Source: Paraglaciecola hydrolytica | GTDB lineage: Bacteria > Pseudomonadota > Gammaproteobacteria > Enterobacterales > Alteromonadaceae | Length of the DNA: 41,625 nt | NCBI RefSeq assembly: GCF_001565895.1 | Contig: NZ_LSNE01000005.1 | Span: forward strand, 1 to 41,625 | Direction: 5' to 3' | In this document: positions 18,491 to 27,987 of the stretch, piece after piece | Numbering within the stretch: position 1 is the first letter of the stretch | How the letters are laid out: every line of letters starts with the position of its first letter | Translations under genes and position numbers: made by a program | Notes under the pieces: generated by a model | Seen by the model: the letters and a program-made list of their open reading frames with translations, nothing else | What the model was told of the DNA's origin: nothing | Database searches by the model: none

Positions 18491-19039
18491 ATGTCGGGAT
18501 TTATTGGTTTAGGCGATAAACAAGCTCAAATACGCGTTTATATGGCTAATCGTCCGTCTTTTGTTTTTGTCCAAGCTCAAGATGCTGTTAGTGCCTTGCA
18601 GTTAGGGGAGATTGCCGCGGTAGGGCAGGCTTGTGGTAACGGCTGGCGTAAGGTCTTTAACGTTTATGCCAAGCTGCTGTTTGCCCTTAACGACGAACTG
18701 CCAACTAGCTTGTATTGTCGTGAATTTGCAAGTTGGCAGGTGTATCGAGATAAGCGTTTGCTGCAAGCTGATTCTAATACTGCCTTGGTTTTTAGTGGCT
18801 ATCAGCCGACACCAGCCAAGCATAATAATATTCATATTGTGATGGGGCGAACTTACGCTAGTAGTTTAAAACTACCTACCAGTATGCAATGGTTGGATAA
18901 GGAGTTTGCTATTGATGTTGATCATCAATTGATTGTCTGCCCCTATTTTGATTATCGGCAGTTGTCTAATATAAAAATTATCCGTTTAGTGGATTTACTT
19001 AAACAGATATACCCAAGCAAGCTGAATCCTACATCTTAA
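18491..19039 (+). CDS. Conserved hypothetical protein
   Basis: A 182-residue protein I cannot assign to a named function. It begins MSGFIGLGDKQAQIRVYMAN and has conserved-looking blocks ACGNGWRKVFNVYAKLLFAL and HIVMGRTYA. No signal peptide, membrane segment or catalytic motif is evident. It follows the DUF2750 gene by 7 bases and has only a weak ribosome binding site, which suggests translational coupling. It may belong to a small Alteromonadales family of unknown function (DUF6942 is a possible match from memory). The cysteine desulfurase gene follows after 82 bases. Confidence 0.7.
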   Translation: MSGFIGLGDKQAQIRVYMANRPSFVFVQAQDAVSALQLGEIAAVGQACGNGWRKVFNVYAKLLFALNDELPTSLYCREFASWQVYRDKRLLQADSNTALVFSGYQPTPAKHNNIHIVMGRTYASSLKLPTSMQWLDKEFAIDVDHQLIVCPYFDYRQLSNIKIIRLVDLLKQIYPSKLNPTS

Positions 19040-19121
19040 GGTTGTTTGGGTATAAACCCTTGCCTATCTGCCGCAGTTTGACAACAATTGCCTTTATTAA
19101 AAATAAGATCAATTTGAATTT

Positions 19122-20783
19122 ATGATTGAAAATCCCCTGAGGGCTTTGTTTCCGCAATTCACTCAAGCAAACCCTGTTGTGTATCTCGATAGTGCGGCAA
19201 CAAGCCACAAACCTCAGTCGGTGATTGATAGAACGACAGAATTCTATACTGCTGAAAATAGCAACGTACATCGCTCCAGCCATCAAATGGCGGCACACAC
19301 CACTGCGCAGTTTGAAGCGGTTCGTAAACAAGTGCAGCAGTTTATCGGTGCTGCGAACAGCAAAGAAATTATTTGGACCAAAGGTACAACCGAAAGTATC
19401 AACTTAGTGGCTGCCTGTTTAACGGCCCAGCAGCTTAAGCCTGGCAGTGAATTATTGGTATCAGGCTTAGAACATCATGCTAATTTGGTGCCTTGGCAGC
19501 AGGTGGCTCAACGTTTTTCTCTTAGTTTAAAAATCATGCCTGTCGATAAACAGGGCAGATTAGAACTTAATCAGGCTTTACGTTTGATCAATACAAACAC
19601 TGCGCTGGTGGCGATTGCCCAGGTATCTAATGCCTTGGGTAATATAAATCCAATAGCAGCCATTATTGCTAAAGCCAAAACCGTTGGAGCCTTAACCTTG
19701 GTTGATGGCGCTCAGGCTGTGGCGCATCTAAAAGTTAATGTACAGGACTTAGGCTGTGATTTTTATGTCTTTAGTGGCCATAAAATGTATGGTCCGACTG
19801 GCATTGGCGTGTTGTATGGCAAACAAACTTTATTAGAAAGTCTGCCGCCTTATCAGTTTGGCGGTGAAATGATCGAACACGTCAGTTATCAGCACAGTTC
19901 ATTTCAAACCTTACCCTATAAATATGAGGCTGGCACACCCAATATTGCCGGTGTGATGGGCTTAGGTGCTGCGCTGAATTTTATGCATGAGCATCGAGAT
20001 GTAATTGATGACATAGAAAATCAACTCTATCGCTACTTAATTAATGGTCTGTCACAGATCTCTGGGCTGCGTTTATGGGGAGAAGTTGACAACAGTGTGG
20101 CTGTGCAGTCTTTTACTGTTGAAGGATTAAGCCAGCAGGATCTGGTGATTTTGTTAAACCAGCAAAATATTGCGATTCGCGCTGGGCATCATTGTGCCAT
20201 GCCACTGATGCAAACACTCGGCATTGAGGGTACTTTAAGAGTGTCGCTGGCCTGTTATAACACCTTTGACGAAATTGATTATTTTCTGCAGGCCTTAAAA
20301 TCAGCGATTACACAGTTAAGCACTACGCCAATGCAAGTAAAAAGTGGGGCGTTCGAACCAATCAATGTCAGTGAAACTACTACAGTTAAGCCACTGGCTA
20401 GCCAGATAAAAGCCGCACGAGGCTGGGATCAAGTGTATCGTCAGATCATGTTGGCTGGCAGAGATTTGGGTCGTTTGCCAGATACGTTAAAAAGCGCTGA
20501 GTATCAGGTTTTTGGCTGTGAAAGTCAGGTTTGGCTTAAGTGTGAGTTACACAATAACCAGCTCAGTTTACAAGGTGATTCACCGAGTAAAATAGTGAGG
20601 GGGTTGCTGGCGATTATTTTCGAAGTCTTAGTAGAGCAAACACCTGAGCAAATAATGCAGTTTAAGCTTAATGAGTATTTGGCAGACTTGGGATTAGCTC
20701 ACCATTTAAGTCAATCACGGGGTAATGGTTTAATGGCTGTGGTGGAAAAAATCAATCATTTTTGCGAAACTCATCTTATCTAA
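19122..20783 (+). CDS. csdA: Cysteine desulfurase fused to SufE/CsdE sulfur acceptor
   Basis: A 553-residue two-domain protein. Residues 1-400 are a class V, PLP-dependent cysteine desulfurase of the CsdA/SufS type: PLP lysine Lys221 in SGHKMYGPTG, and the persulfide-forming cysteine Cys358 in RAGHHCAM. After a linker (about 400-425), residues 425-553 form a complete SufE/CsdE domain with ARGWDQVYRQIMLAGRDLG, the acceptor Cys466 in VFGCESQVW and a C-terminal SRGNG block. In E. coli CsdA and CsdE are separate proteins that pass sulfur between these two cysteines. Here one frame encodes both with no stop between. The tcdA (csdL) gene often nearby is absent. Ribosome binding site weak. Use in tRNA t6A cyclisation or Fe-S assembly is inferred from the family. 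Confidence 0.9.
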   Translation: MIENPLRALFPQFTQANPVVYLDSAATSHKPQSVIDRTTEFYTAENSNVHRSSHQMAAHTTAQFEAVRKQVQQFIGAANSKEIIWTKGTTESINLVAACLTAQQLKPGSELLVSGLEHHANLVPWQQVAQRFSLSLKIMPVDKQGRLELNQALRLINTNTALVAIAQVSNALGNINPIAAIIAKAKTVGALTLVDGAQAVAHLKVNVQDLGCDFYVFSGHKMYGPTGIGVLYGKQTLLESLPPYQFGGEMIEHVSYQHSSFQTLPYKYEAGTPNIAGVMGLGAALNFMHEHRDVIDDIENQLYRYLINGLSQISGLRLWGEVDNSVAVQSFTVEGLSQQDLVILLNQQNIAIRAGHHCAMPLMQTLGIEGTLRVSLACYNTFDEIDYFLQALKSAITQLSTTPMQVKSGAFEPINVSETTTVKPLASQIKAARGWDQVYRQIMLAGRDLGRLPDTLKSAEYQVFGCESQVWLKCELHNNQLSLQGDSPSKIVRGLLAIIFEVLVEQTPEQIMQFKLNEYLADLGLAHHLSQSRGNGLMAVVEKINHFCETHLI

Positions 20784-20879
20784 CAGACTTACCTTGGTAC
20801 ATACCTTGCAGTTTTAACCTTAATGGTCTGGCATAGCGCTTTTGGTGTTTAGCTCAATCACAAATTTTGGAGAATTGAA

Positions 20880-21893
20880 ATGTACCGAATAACCTTGAGT
20901 GCTTATCTGGCCTTGCTCTGCTTAAGTTTTCCCTTAGTAAGTCAGGCGCAAGAGTCGCCCATTAAAGTCAAAGTATTTATCGCCGCGATGTTTGAAATTG
21001 GTGCAAACGCGGGTGATAAGGCGGGGGAGTTTCAATTTTGGTATGAGCGTTATTTCAGTAATAGCCAGGCGATTGCGGTAAAAGGCGCTTTAAATCCAGT
21101 CTATTGCAATAAAAACGGTATTTGTGGCTCCGTGTTAGGCATGGGCAAAGTGGGCTCTGCTGCGTCCATGCAGGCTATTGTGTTAAACGCTCAGTTTGAT
21201 ATGAGCCAAAGCTATTTTATTATCAGTGGGGTAGGAGGCACACCTCCTGCTAAAGGAACTATTGGAGATGTGAACTGGGCAACTTGGGTGCTGGACTATG
21301 ATCTAGGACATCGCTGGAAACCAGAAGAAGGGCTGCAAGGTAAACCTACTTTTATGCCACGCAAAGGCTATGAAAGCATCCGCCGTTATCAGCTCAATCC
21401 CGCTTTAGTCAAATGGGCCATGGCCTTGAGTCAAGGGCAAAGCCTAAAAGATTCTCCTGCAGCACAAACCTATCGGCAGCGTTATCCTCAAGCGGCGGCA
21501 CGGCGTTTACCTAAAGTAACCAGCGGCACTCATATGACGGGAGATACCTTTTTTCATGGCCCTGGCTTATCACAAGAAGCGCAATATATTGCTCAGTCGT
21601 ATCAAGCTGATGATTATATGATCACTGAAATGGAAGCTGCCGCAATCGCTCAAGTACTGAACAGGACTGTGGGCGTGCAACGTATGGTAAGTTTACGTGG
21701 GGCGGTAAATTTTGATCAGGGTAATCCTAATGAAACAACCTTAGAACATCTTGATCCAGCTCCTGGCCAAACGGCGGGTGGATTTGCTGAAACGGTGGAA
21801 AACATAGTGATTGTTGGGGGAGCATTGGTGGATCATATCGTCAAACATTGGGATCTCTGGCAACAGAACATCCCCGCTTTAACTCAAAGATAA
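20880..21893 (+). CDS. Exported purine nucleoside permease (NUP) family protein
   Basis: A 337-residue protein of the NUP family (PF06516 type), named after a Candida nucleoside uptake protein but related in fold to nucleoside phosphorylases. The signal peptide ends near LVSQA-Q at residue 23. Family-like blocks are MFEIGANAGDKAGEFQFWYE, SGVGGTPPAKGTIGDVNWATW, TSGTHMTGDTFF and MEAAAIAQVL. With a signal peptide and no further membrane segments it is a periplasmic enzyme or binding protein, not a channel. GGAGA precedes the ATG. It may process nucleosides for uptake; a purine permease is encoded 18 kb away, but no linkage is implied. Confidence 0.85.
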   Translation: MYRITLSAYLALLCLSFPLVSQAQESPIKVKVFIAAMFEIGANAGDKAGEFQFWYERYFSNSQAIAVKGALNPVYCNKNGICGSVLGMGKVGSAASMQAIVLNAQFDMSQSYFIISGVGGTPPAKGTIGDVNWATWVLDYDLGHRWKPEEGLQGKPTFMPRKGYESIRRYQLNPALVKWAMALSQGQSLKDSPAAQTYRQRYPQAAARRLPKVTSGTHMTGDTFFHGPGLSQEAQYIAQSYQADDYMITEMEAAAIAQVLNRTVGVQRMVSLRGAVNFDQGNPNETTLEHLDPAPGQTAGGFAETVENIVIVGGALVDHIVKHWDLWQQNIPALTQR

Positions 21894-21895
21894 GG

Positions 21896-21919
21896 TCGTC
21901 ATCCCATTTAGGATGACGA
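21896..21919. terminator. Shared hairpin between NUP gene and rhlE
   Basis: Perfect 9-bp stem TCGTCATCC / GGATGACGA with a 6-base loop between the convergent stops at 21893 and 21927. The following sequence is TTATTACTT on the plus strand and CCTTATCTTT on the minus strand, so the T tracts are weak in both directions. Probable bidirectional terminator. Confidence 0.6.
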
Positions 21920-21926
21920 TTATTAC

Positions 21927-23228
21927 TTAAGATTGTGATGTTTTATGTGGTTGACGGGCAGGGCGTTGTGGCCGTTTGGCTTGATGACCCGCGCGATTTT
22001 CGCCAGAACGTTGGCCATCTCTATGATCGGGTTTTGGTCTTTTCGGTTTATTGGGTTTGATTGGGCGTGTGTCTAAACGTGATTCAGGTAGCGCATTAAC
22101 TGGCTCAAATCCCGCTAACGTTTGACGTTTTATCACTTGTTTCGTGAATCTTTCAATATCTGCCAATAAACCAAATTCATCACTCGCCACAAAAGAAATG
22201 GCTTGGCCACTGGCGCCTGCACGACCTGTGCGACCAATGCGATGCACATAATCTTCCGACACATTAGGTAAATCATAGTTCACAACTTGCGGTAGTTGGT
22301 CAATATCCAAACCACGAGCGGCAATATCAGTAGCAACTAAAGCCACAACCTTACCTTGTTTAAAGTCAGCTAATGCTTTAGTACGAGCACCTTGGCTTTT
22401 ATTACCATGGATTGCCGCAGCAGAGATGTTTTTGCCTTCGAGCTGTTTAACAATGCGGTTAGCGCCATGTTTAGTGCGACTGAAGACTAAGACTTGTTGC
22501 CAGTTTTGCTCTTTAATGAGTTTAACTAACATGTTGGTTTTTTGGGTTTTATCTACTGGATAGACCCACTGTTCCACTGATTCAACTGTAGTATTGGCAG
22601 GTGATACCGATATTTGGGTTGGGTTTTGCACTAAACCTTGGGCTAACTTACGAATATCGTCAGAAAATGTTGCCGAAAACATCAGGGTTTGACGTTTAGT
22701 AGGCAGTAATTTTATGATTTTTTTGATGTCGTGAATAAAACCCATATCCAACATACGATCCGCTTCATCTAATACCAGGATTTCAAGCTGATTAAATTTC
22801 ACCGCATTTTGATTATACAGATCCAACAAACGGCCGGGGGTCGCAATTAATACATCCACGCCTTTGCGTAGTTTTAACATTTGTGGATTGATACCCACTC
22901 CGCCAAAAACTATCGCAGAGCGCAAGGGTAAGTCTTTGCCATAGGCAGCCACACTTTCGCCTACCTGGGCAGCAAGTTCACGAGTGGGCGTTAAAATTAG
23001 GGCTCTGGCTTGATTGGGAGACGCTGGTTTACCTTTACTTAATAATTGCAGAATAGGTAAGGTAAATCCGGCCGTTTTGCCGGTTCCTGTTTGTGCCGCC
23101 GCCATCACATCTTTACCTTGCAATACGGCAGGTATGGCTTGTAGTTGTATGGGCGAGGGGGTGTCATAGCCTTTGGCTAGTACGGCAGAAAGTATTTCAG
23201 GTGAAAGGCCTAATTCGGCAAAACTCAT
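21927..23228 (-). CDS. rhlE: DEAD-box ATP-dependent RNA helicase RhlE
   Basis: A 433-residue RNA helicase. The Q motif region is YDTPSPIQ, motif I AQTGTGKT at 45-52, Ia PTRELAAQ, Ib TPGRLLD, DEAD at 154-157, SAT at 185-187, and [10 protein letters not shown] at 329-338. The last ~65 residues are a basic, proline-rich tail ([18 protein letters not shown]) typical of RhlE and likely to bind RNA. RhlE acts in ribosome assembly and can work with RNase E, whose gene lies immediately upstream in the same direction. A terminator between them and the 172-base gap indicate a separate promoter. Confidence 0.93.
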   Translation of the reverse strand: MSFAELGLSPEILSAVLAKGYDTPSPIQLQAIPAVLQGKDVMAAAQTGTGKTAGFTLPILQLLSKGKPASPNQARALILTPTRELAAQVGESVAAYGKDLPLRSAIVFGGVGINPQMLKLRKGVDVLIATPGRLLDLYNQNAVKFNQLEILVLDEADRMLDMGFIHDIKKIIKLLPTKRQTLMFSATFSDDIRKLAQGLVQNPTQISVSPANTTVESVEQWVYPVDKTQKTNMLVKLIKEQNWQQVLVFSRTKHGANRIVKQLEGKNISAAAIHGNKSQGARTKALADFKQGKVVALVATDIAARGLDIDQLPQVVNYDLPNVSEDYVHRIGRTGRAGASGQAISFVASDEFGLLADIERFTKQVIKRQTLAGFEPVNALPESRLDTRPIKPNKPKRPKPDHRDGQRSGENRAGHQAKRPQRPARQPHKTSQS

Positions 23229-23351
23229 AGAATTATCTCAGTATAAATAGGGTAAATATCAAACAAGCAGCGCTGCTGCGCTAAGTGCTAAAAAGTGAGT
23301 TGGATATTGTCGTGTGGCAATACCTGCAACGGTATATAGGACAATAGTCAT

Positions 23352-23390
23352 AAAAAACCGCAAATGCCTGAACATTTGCGGTTTTATTTA
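23352..23390. terminator. Terminator of rne
   Basis: Perfect 10-bp stem ACCGCAAATG / CATTTGCGGT with a 6-base loop (23357-23382). On the minus strand it is followed by TTTTTTATG and lies 19 bases past the rne stop; on the plus strand it is followed by TTTTATTT. Works for rne; possibly bidirectional. Confidence 0.88.
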
Positions 23391-23400
23391 AGGTCAATTA

Positions 23401-26400
23401 TTAATTGTCAGAAGTAGGGCGGGTTGCTGGCGCAGCAACAGCTTGAGCTGCACTGCTAAAAGTAGCGGTTTTACCCGATATTTTTATAGCGGCTCTGGCC
23501 GTATTGGCAACTGAAGAAATGTTAACTTCAGTAAACTCTTCTTCAATCGCGACAGGTCTTGCCATTGGTGCAGAAGCTACTACACGTTTTGCTGCAGGTG
23601 TTGCAGCAACGGGTGCAGGTTTTGCCGCCGCTTTAGCTTTAGGCTCTGGCACTATTTTATTAACAGCTTCAACAATAACGTCAGCTACTACTTCAGCTTG
23701 TGGTTGAGTTGCTGCCACTACAGGTGCTTCGACAGCTACATCTGCTACAACGGCAGGCTCTACTGCTTTAGGTGCTGCTTCAGTGACTACTTCTGCGGAT
23801 TGTTTTGCTGCTACTGGCTCTGCGGCTAGTTCAAGTGAAACTTGCGCTGGTTCAGCAGCTGATGACGATTCTGCGACAACCGCTGGCTGTGCTGATTCGC
23901 TTGTAGTTTGTGCCGCTGGTGCATCAAACTGTAACTCGTCTTGTTTCACAACAGGCTCCGCGCTTGTTGCTTCTACCGCATTTTTATCTTCGTTGTCTTT
24001 ACGACGTTTCTGTCCGGCTGCACGAATATGGCGCGGAGAACGACGACTACGGGCACGGGTATTACCATCTTCTGCATCTGTTGCTGAATTTTCAGTTTCA
24101 GTTGTTGCAGCTAAGTTGTCATTGCTGATTTCTGCGCTGGCGTCAGCAACTGTCGCAGTTGTCGATTTTTCACTGTTTTCAACAACTACTGCCTGAGTGG
24201 CTACCGCTGCCGTCTCAATAACCGCTGTTTGTTCAACAACACTGTTCGTCGATTCGGCATTAACCCTTACCGCTTTTTCAGTATCTGGCTTTTTATCGGC
24301 CTGAGCGACTTTAGTTGCGGTTGTATCCTGCGGTTTATCTGCTTCAACACGCACACTTCGACGATTATCACGACGTTTACGTCTTTCAGCTACATGCTCT
24401 TTTTTCACCGGCTGACTTGGCTTGTTGTCAGCTTGCGGCTCTACTACCTTATCAACGGCTGAAACGTTAGAGGTTTCTTCGCGACGTGGCTTATTACGCT
24501 TATCATCACGTCTAGGCTTACGTTCATTACGATTAGGCTGAGTATTAGTATCTCTTTCAGGCTTGTCTGCTTGCTCACCGCGTTCGTTACGATCTTTGCG
24601 ATCAAACTGTTTACCGCGACCACGCTCATTACGGTTGTTGCGGTTATTGCGCTGACCTTGATTGCGACTATGAGTATTTTTAGCAGGAACTTCAGTCTGC
24701 TCAGTAGTTTTGAATAAACCACTCAACCACTTAGATACTTTAGCTAATAATGATTCACTGCTGGCTTCGGTTTTATCCGCCGTGACGGCAGGGGTATTGC
24801 TCGGTTTGTCAGGCGAAACTAGGCTTTGTAAAGCCGGTTGTTCGCGGGTAATTGGTGCTACAACTGTACGATCAGCTACTGTTTCTTCGACTTCAACCAA
24901 GGGTAGGTTATAGCTCATTTCATGTTGTATATCATCTGGACGACGACGGACTAAATTGAAGTGAGGCGTTTCTAACTTAGGATTAGGAATAATGATTAAC
25001 TGTACACCGTGGCGTTTCTCAATAGCGGCCACAGAGCGACGTTTTTCGTTTAACAAATAAGTAGCAACGTTAACCGGCAACTGGGCTTCAATTTGACCAG
25101 TATTATCTTTAATGCTCTCTTCTTCCATGATACGTAACACAGAAAGCGCAAGTGATTCAGTGCCACGTACTGTGCCATGGCCAGAACAACGAGGACATAC
25201 GTTATGGGCAGAATCACCCAAAGACGGACGTAAACGCTGACGTGACATTTCCATCAAACCAAAACGTGAGATACGTCCAAGTTGAACGCGAGCTCTGTCA
25301 TGTTTTACGGCATCTTTAAGACGGTTTTCTACTTCACGTTGGTGACGTACTGGAGTCATATCGATAAAGTCGATAACTACTAAACCACCTAAGTCGCGTA
25401 AACGTAGTTGTCTGGCAACTTCATCCGCGGCTTCAAGGTTGGTATTAAAAGCGGTTTCTTCGATGTCACTACCTTTAGTTGCACGGGCAGAGTTGATATC
25501 GATAGAGGTTAATGCTTCAGTCGGATCAATAACAATTGAGCCACCTGATGGCAAACGCACTTCGCGTTGGAAGGCTGATTCTATCTGGCTTTCAATCTGG
25601 TAATGGCTGAACAATGGCACTTCACCACGATACAGTTTTACACGATTAGCGAAGTCAGGACGCATCTGTTGTACGTGTTTAAGCGCGCGCTCATGTACGT
25701 CTGCTTGGTCAATTAAAATTTCACCAATATCACGACGTAAGTAGTCACGCAAAGCACGTACTACTACATCACTTTCTTGATGGATAAGAAAAGGAGCAGG
25801 ACGTGAGTCAGCGATTTCTTTAATACGTGCCCAACCAGAAACTAAATAGTCAAGGTCGTAAGACAGTTCTTCAGGAGACTTACCTACTCCTGCAGTACGG
25901 ACGATTAAGCCCATACCATCAGGTAATTCTAAACCATTTAAAGCGTCTTTTAGATCAGTACGTTCATCGCCTTCGATCCGACGAGAAATGCCGCCAGCAC
26001 GCGGATTGTTTGGCATCAGTACTAAATAACTACCCGCTAAACTGATAAAAGTAGTCAGGGCTGCGCCTTTTTGACCACGTTCTTCTTTATCAATTTGGAT
26101 GATGACCTGATGGCCTTCTTTGATGACGTCTTTGATATTAGGACGGCCATCAAATTTATAACCTTGAGGGAAATATTCACGGGCAATTTCTTTTAGCGGT
26201 AAAAAACCATGACGGTCTGCGCCATAATCAACAAAAGCAGCTTCTAGGCTGGGTTCTACGCGGGTAATAGTACCTTTATATATGTTGGATTTTTTTTGCT
26301 CGTGTCCGGGACTTTCGATATCTAGGTCATAAAGTTTTTGACCATCTACAAGTGCAACGCGCAGCTCTTCTTGCTGGGTTGCATTGATTAACATTCTTTT

Positions 26401-26403
26401 CAT
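23401..26403 (-). CDS. rne: Ribonuclease E
   Basis: A 1000-residue endoribonuclease, the core of the RNA degradosome and of rRNA/tRNA maturation. The catalytic half is very close to E. coli: an S1 domain starting IYKGTITRVEPSLEAAFVDY (residues 41-60), catalytic metal-binding Asp302 and Asp345 (VVIDFIDM), and the zinc-link CPRC at 403-406. From about residue 520 the protein is a low-complexity scaffold: an arginine/asparagine-rich RNA-binding stretch (about 580-700) and a long Ala/Val/Glu-rich tail. A short ordered-looking C-terminal segment (EEEFTEVNISSVANTARAAI) may be a partner-binding site. It is divergent from rluC, as in E. coli, with a long 5' leader. Autoregulation through that leader is known in E. 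coli and only inferred here. Confidence 0.97.
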   Translation of the reverse strand: MKRMLINATQQEELRVALVDGQKLYDLDIESPGHEQKKSNIYKGTITRVEPSLEAAFVDYGADRHGFLPLKEIAREYFPQGYKFDGRPNIKDVIKEGHQVIIQIDKEERGQKGAALTTFISLAGSYLVLMPNNPRAGGISRRIEGDERTDLKDALNGLELPDGMGLIVRTAGVGKSPEELSYDLDYLVSGWARIKEIADSRPAPFLIHQESDVVVRALRDYLRRDIGEILIDQADVHERALKHVQQMRPDFANRVKLYRGEVPLFSHYQIESQIESAFQREVRLPSGGSIVIDPTEALTSIDINSARATKGSDIEETAFNTNLEAADEVARQLRLRDLGGLVVIDFIDMTPVRHQREVENRLKDAVKHDRARVQLGRISRFGLMEMSRQRLRPSLGDSAHNVCPRCSGHGTVRGTESLALSVLRIMEEESIKDNTGQIEAQLPVNVATYLLNEKRRSVAAIEKRHGVQLIIIPNPKLETPHFNLVRRRPDDIQHEMSYNLPLVEVEETVADRTVVAPITREQPALQSLVSPDKPSNTPAVTADKTEASSESLLAKVSKWLSGLFKTTEQTEVPAKNTHSRNQGQRNNRNNRNERGRGKQFDRKDRNERGEQADKPERDTNTQPNRNERKPRRDDKRNKPRREETSNVSAVDKVVEPQADNKPSQPVKKEHVAERRKRRDNRRSVRVEADKPQDTTATKVAQADKKPDTEKAVRVNAESTNSVVEQTAVIETAAVATQAVVVENSEKSTTATVADASAEISNDNLAATTETENSATDAEDGNTRARSRRSPRHIRAAGQKRRKDNEDKNAVEATSAEPVVKQDELQFDAPAAQTTSESAQPAVVAESSSAAEPAQVSLELAAEPVAAKQSAEVVTEAAPKAVEPAVVADVAVEAPVVAATQPQAEVVADVIVEAVNKIVPEPKAKAAAKPAPVAATPAAKRVVASAPMARPVAIEEEFTEVNISSVANTARAAIKISGKTATFSSAAQAVAAPATRPTSDN

Positions 26404-26981
26404 TGTTTATTAGCTCGGTAAAGTACCGACCGCAATAGATAAAAGACGTGCAGGGTGATGTGACAATTTTGTTATGCAGCCTCACGACTGTATGCGTATT
26501 TTAAGTTTATTAATCGCTTAAGTGTTTTAGTCATTATTTATTAATGCTTTGTTTTTAAACACTTTTACCCAAATTATTGGTGTGGGCATCAGAGGCAGCG
26601 AGTTATCCAAGTTGTTTTTAGCTACTCTTAAAACATTCTAACATTCGAACCAGCTTACTTGTGTTATTCGGCGAGATTCAAATGGGTTGTCAATTCATTT
26701 ACATTCTTTACATCTTTATGGCGATCGCTAGTTAAATTAAATCGCTGATGTTTGGGTTCTGTTTAATCACACTGATGGAAAGTGACACACTTTACAGTTG
26801 GTATGGATTGCTAAATCACGACTATTGGTCGTTTGGCGTACAGAACAGGTTAATACATCTGTTTGTTTCTAATATTACGACATACTTAAAAACGGGCGCA
26901 TTATCACACTAAAGACTACTTACTAGCAAGTGAATAAAATCATGAGCATAACAATAGTAAGTTCATGTACAATAGTAGCTT
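26404..26981. promoter_or_regulatory. Divergent rne / rluC intergenic region with long rne leader
   Basis: 578 gene-free bases. In E. coli rne has a structured ~360-nt leader that RNase E cleaves to control its own level; a leader of similar size fits here. Visible structure next to rne is a hairpin CGGTA-AAG-TACCG (26416-26428) about 13 bases from the start codon. Near rluC, ACAATAGTA occurs twice (26951-26959 and 26970-26978). I see no coding region. Promoter positions could not be fixed. Confidence 0.55.
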
Positions 26982-27938
26982 ATGAACGACGAAACATTTC
27001 TCAAAGTACAATTTATCACTGTTGATCCTGAGCTCGAAGGGCAAAGGATCGATAACTTTTTGCGCACTTTATTAAAAGGAGTGCCTAAAAGCCTTATTTA
27101 TCGCATTTTGCGTAAAGGTGAGATTCGCGTTAACAAAAAACGCGTTAAACCTGAATACAAATTATTAGCCAACGATGAGCTGCGCATTCCACCTATTAGA
27201 GTGTCTGAAGCTAGCGAATTGCCATCCACTAAACTGGATAAGGTGGCAAGTTTAGAACATCACATTTTGTTTGAAGACGAATGGTTGATTGTTCTCAATA
27301 AACCATCGGGTACAGCAGTGCATGGTGGCAGTGGTTTAAGTTTTGGTGTTATCGAAGCGCTAAGAGCCTTGCGACCTGACCAAAAAAATCTCGAATTGGT
27401 TCACCGTCTGGACAGAGACACTTCAGGCTGTTTGTTAATTGCTAAAAAACGTTCAGCATTAAAAAGTTTGCATGAACAATTACGCGACAAACAAGTGGAT
27501 AAACGTTATCAGGCCTTGGTGAGTGGCGTATGGCCAGAAAACCGCTTTAAAGTAAAAGCGCCGCTGATAAAAAACATTTTGAAATCCGGTGAACGCATGG
27601 TGTCGGTAAACGAAGTAGAGGGTAAACCTTCAGAAACTCGTTTTCGCATTTTAAATCAATATCAAGATGCAACTTTGGTTGAAGCTTCACCTATTACTGG
27701 GCGTACCCATCAAATTCGAGTTCACTGTTTACATGCCGGCCATCCTATCGCCTGTGATGATAAATATGGCGACAATAATTTTGATAGTCGTATGCAACGT
27801 TTGGGTTTAAGCCGTTTATTCTTACATGCCCATTCATTATCTTTTATTCACCCCAATAGTAATGAAAGAGTGAGTTTCCAAGCTCCTTTAGATAATGCAC
27901 TTAAACATGCCTTAACGAAGTTAGCTGCAGAAAAGTAA
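26982..27938 (+). CDS. rluC: 23S rRNA pseudouridine synthase RluC
   Basis: A 318-residue enzyme that in E. coli converts U955, U2504 and U2580 of 23S rRNA to pseudouridine. An N-terminal S4 RNA-binding domain (RIDNFLRTLLKGVPKSLIYR, residues 22-41, and following) precedes the RluA-type catalytic domain with HRLDRDTSG and catalytic Asp144. High similarity to E. coli RluC along the whole length and the conserved position divergent from rne support orthology. No clear ribosome binding site precedes the ATG. Followed by its own terminator. Confidence 0.95.
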   Translation: MNDETFLKVQFITVDPELEGQRIDNFLRTLLKGVPKSLIYRILRKGEIRVNKKRVKPEYKLLANDELRIPPIRVSEASELPSTKLDKVASLEHHILFEDEWLIVLNKPSGTAVHGGSGLSFGVIEALRALRPDQKNLELVHRLDRDTSGCLLIAKKRSALKSLHEQLRDKQVDKRYQALVSGVWPENRFKVKAPLIKNILKSGERMVSVNEVEGKPSETRFRILNQYQDATLVEASPITGRTHQIRVHCLHAGHPIACDDKYGDNNFDSRMQRLGLSRLFLHAHSLSFIHPNSNERVSFQAPLDNALKHALTKLAAEK

Positions 27939-27950
27939 AACCTTTGAACA

Positions 27951-27985
27951 CCTTCAACTATTTTAAGACGTTGAAGGTCTTTTAT
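27951..27985 (+). terminator. Terminator of rluC
   Basis: 9-bp stem ACCTTCAAC / GTTGAAGGT with an 11-base loop (27951-27979), followed by CTTTTAT. It lies between the convergent stops of rluC (27938) and yceF (27988) and reads best in the plus direction. Confidence 0.75.
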
Positions 27986-27987
27986 CA

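Noticed and set aside
20784-20879. Terminator after the desulfurase fusion gene
   Set aside because: Only a very loose pairing of CAGAC with GTCTG over about 40 bases; not convincing.
23504-24913. Several long open frames on the plus strand opposite the rne tail
   Set aside because: They mirror the Ala/Val/Glu- and Arg-rich low-complexity tail of RNase E, translate to Ser/Ala/Thr-rich or Leu-rich strings without motifs, and have no ribosome binding sites.
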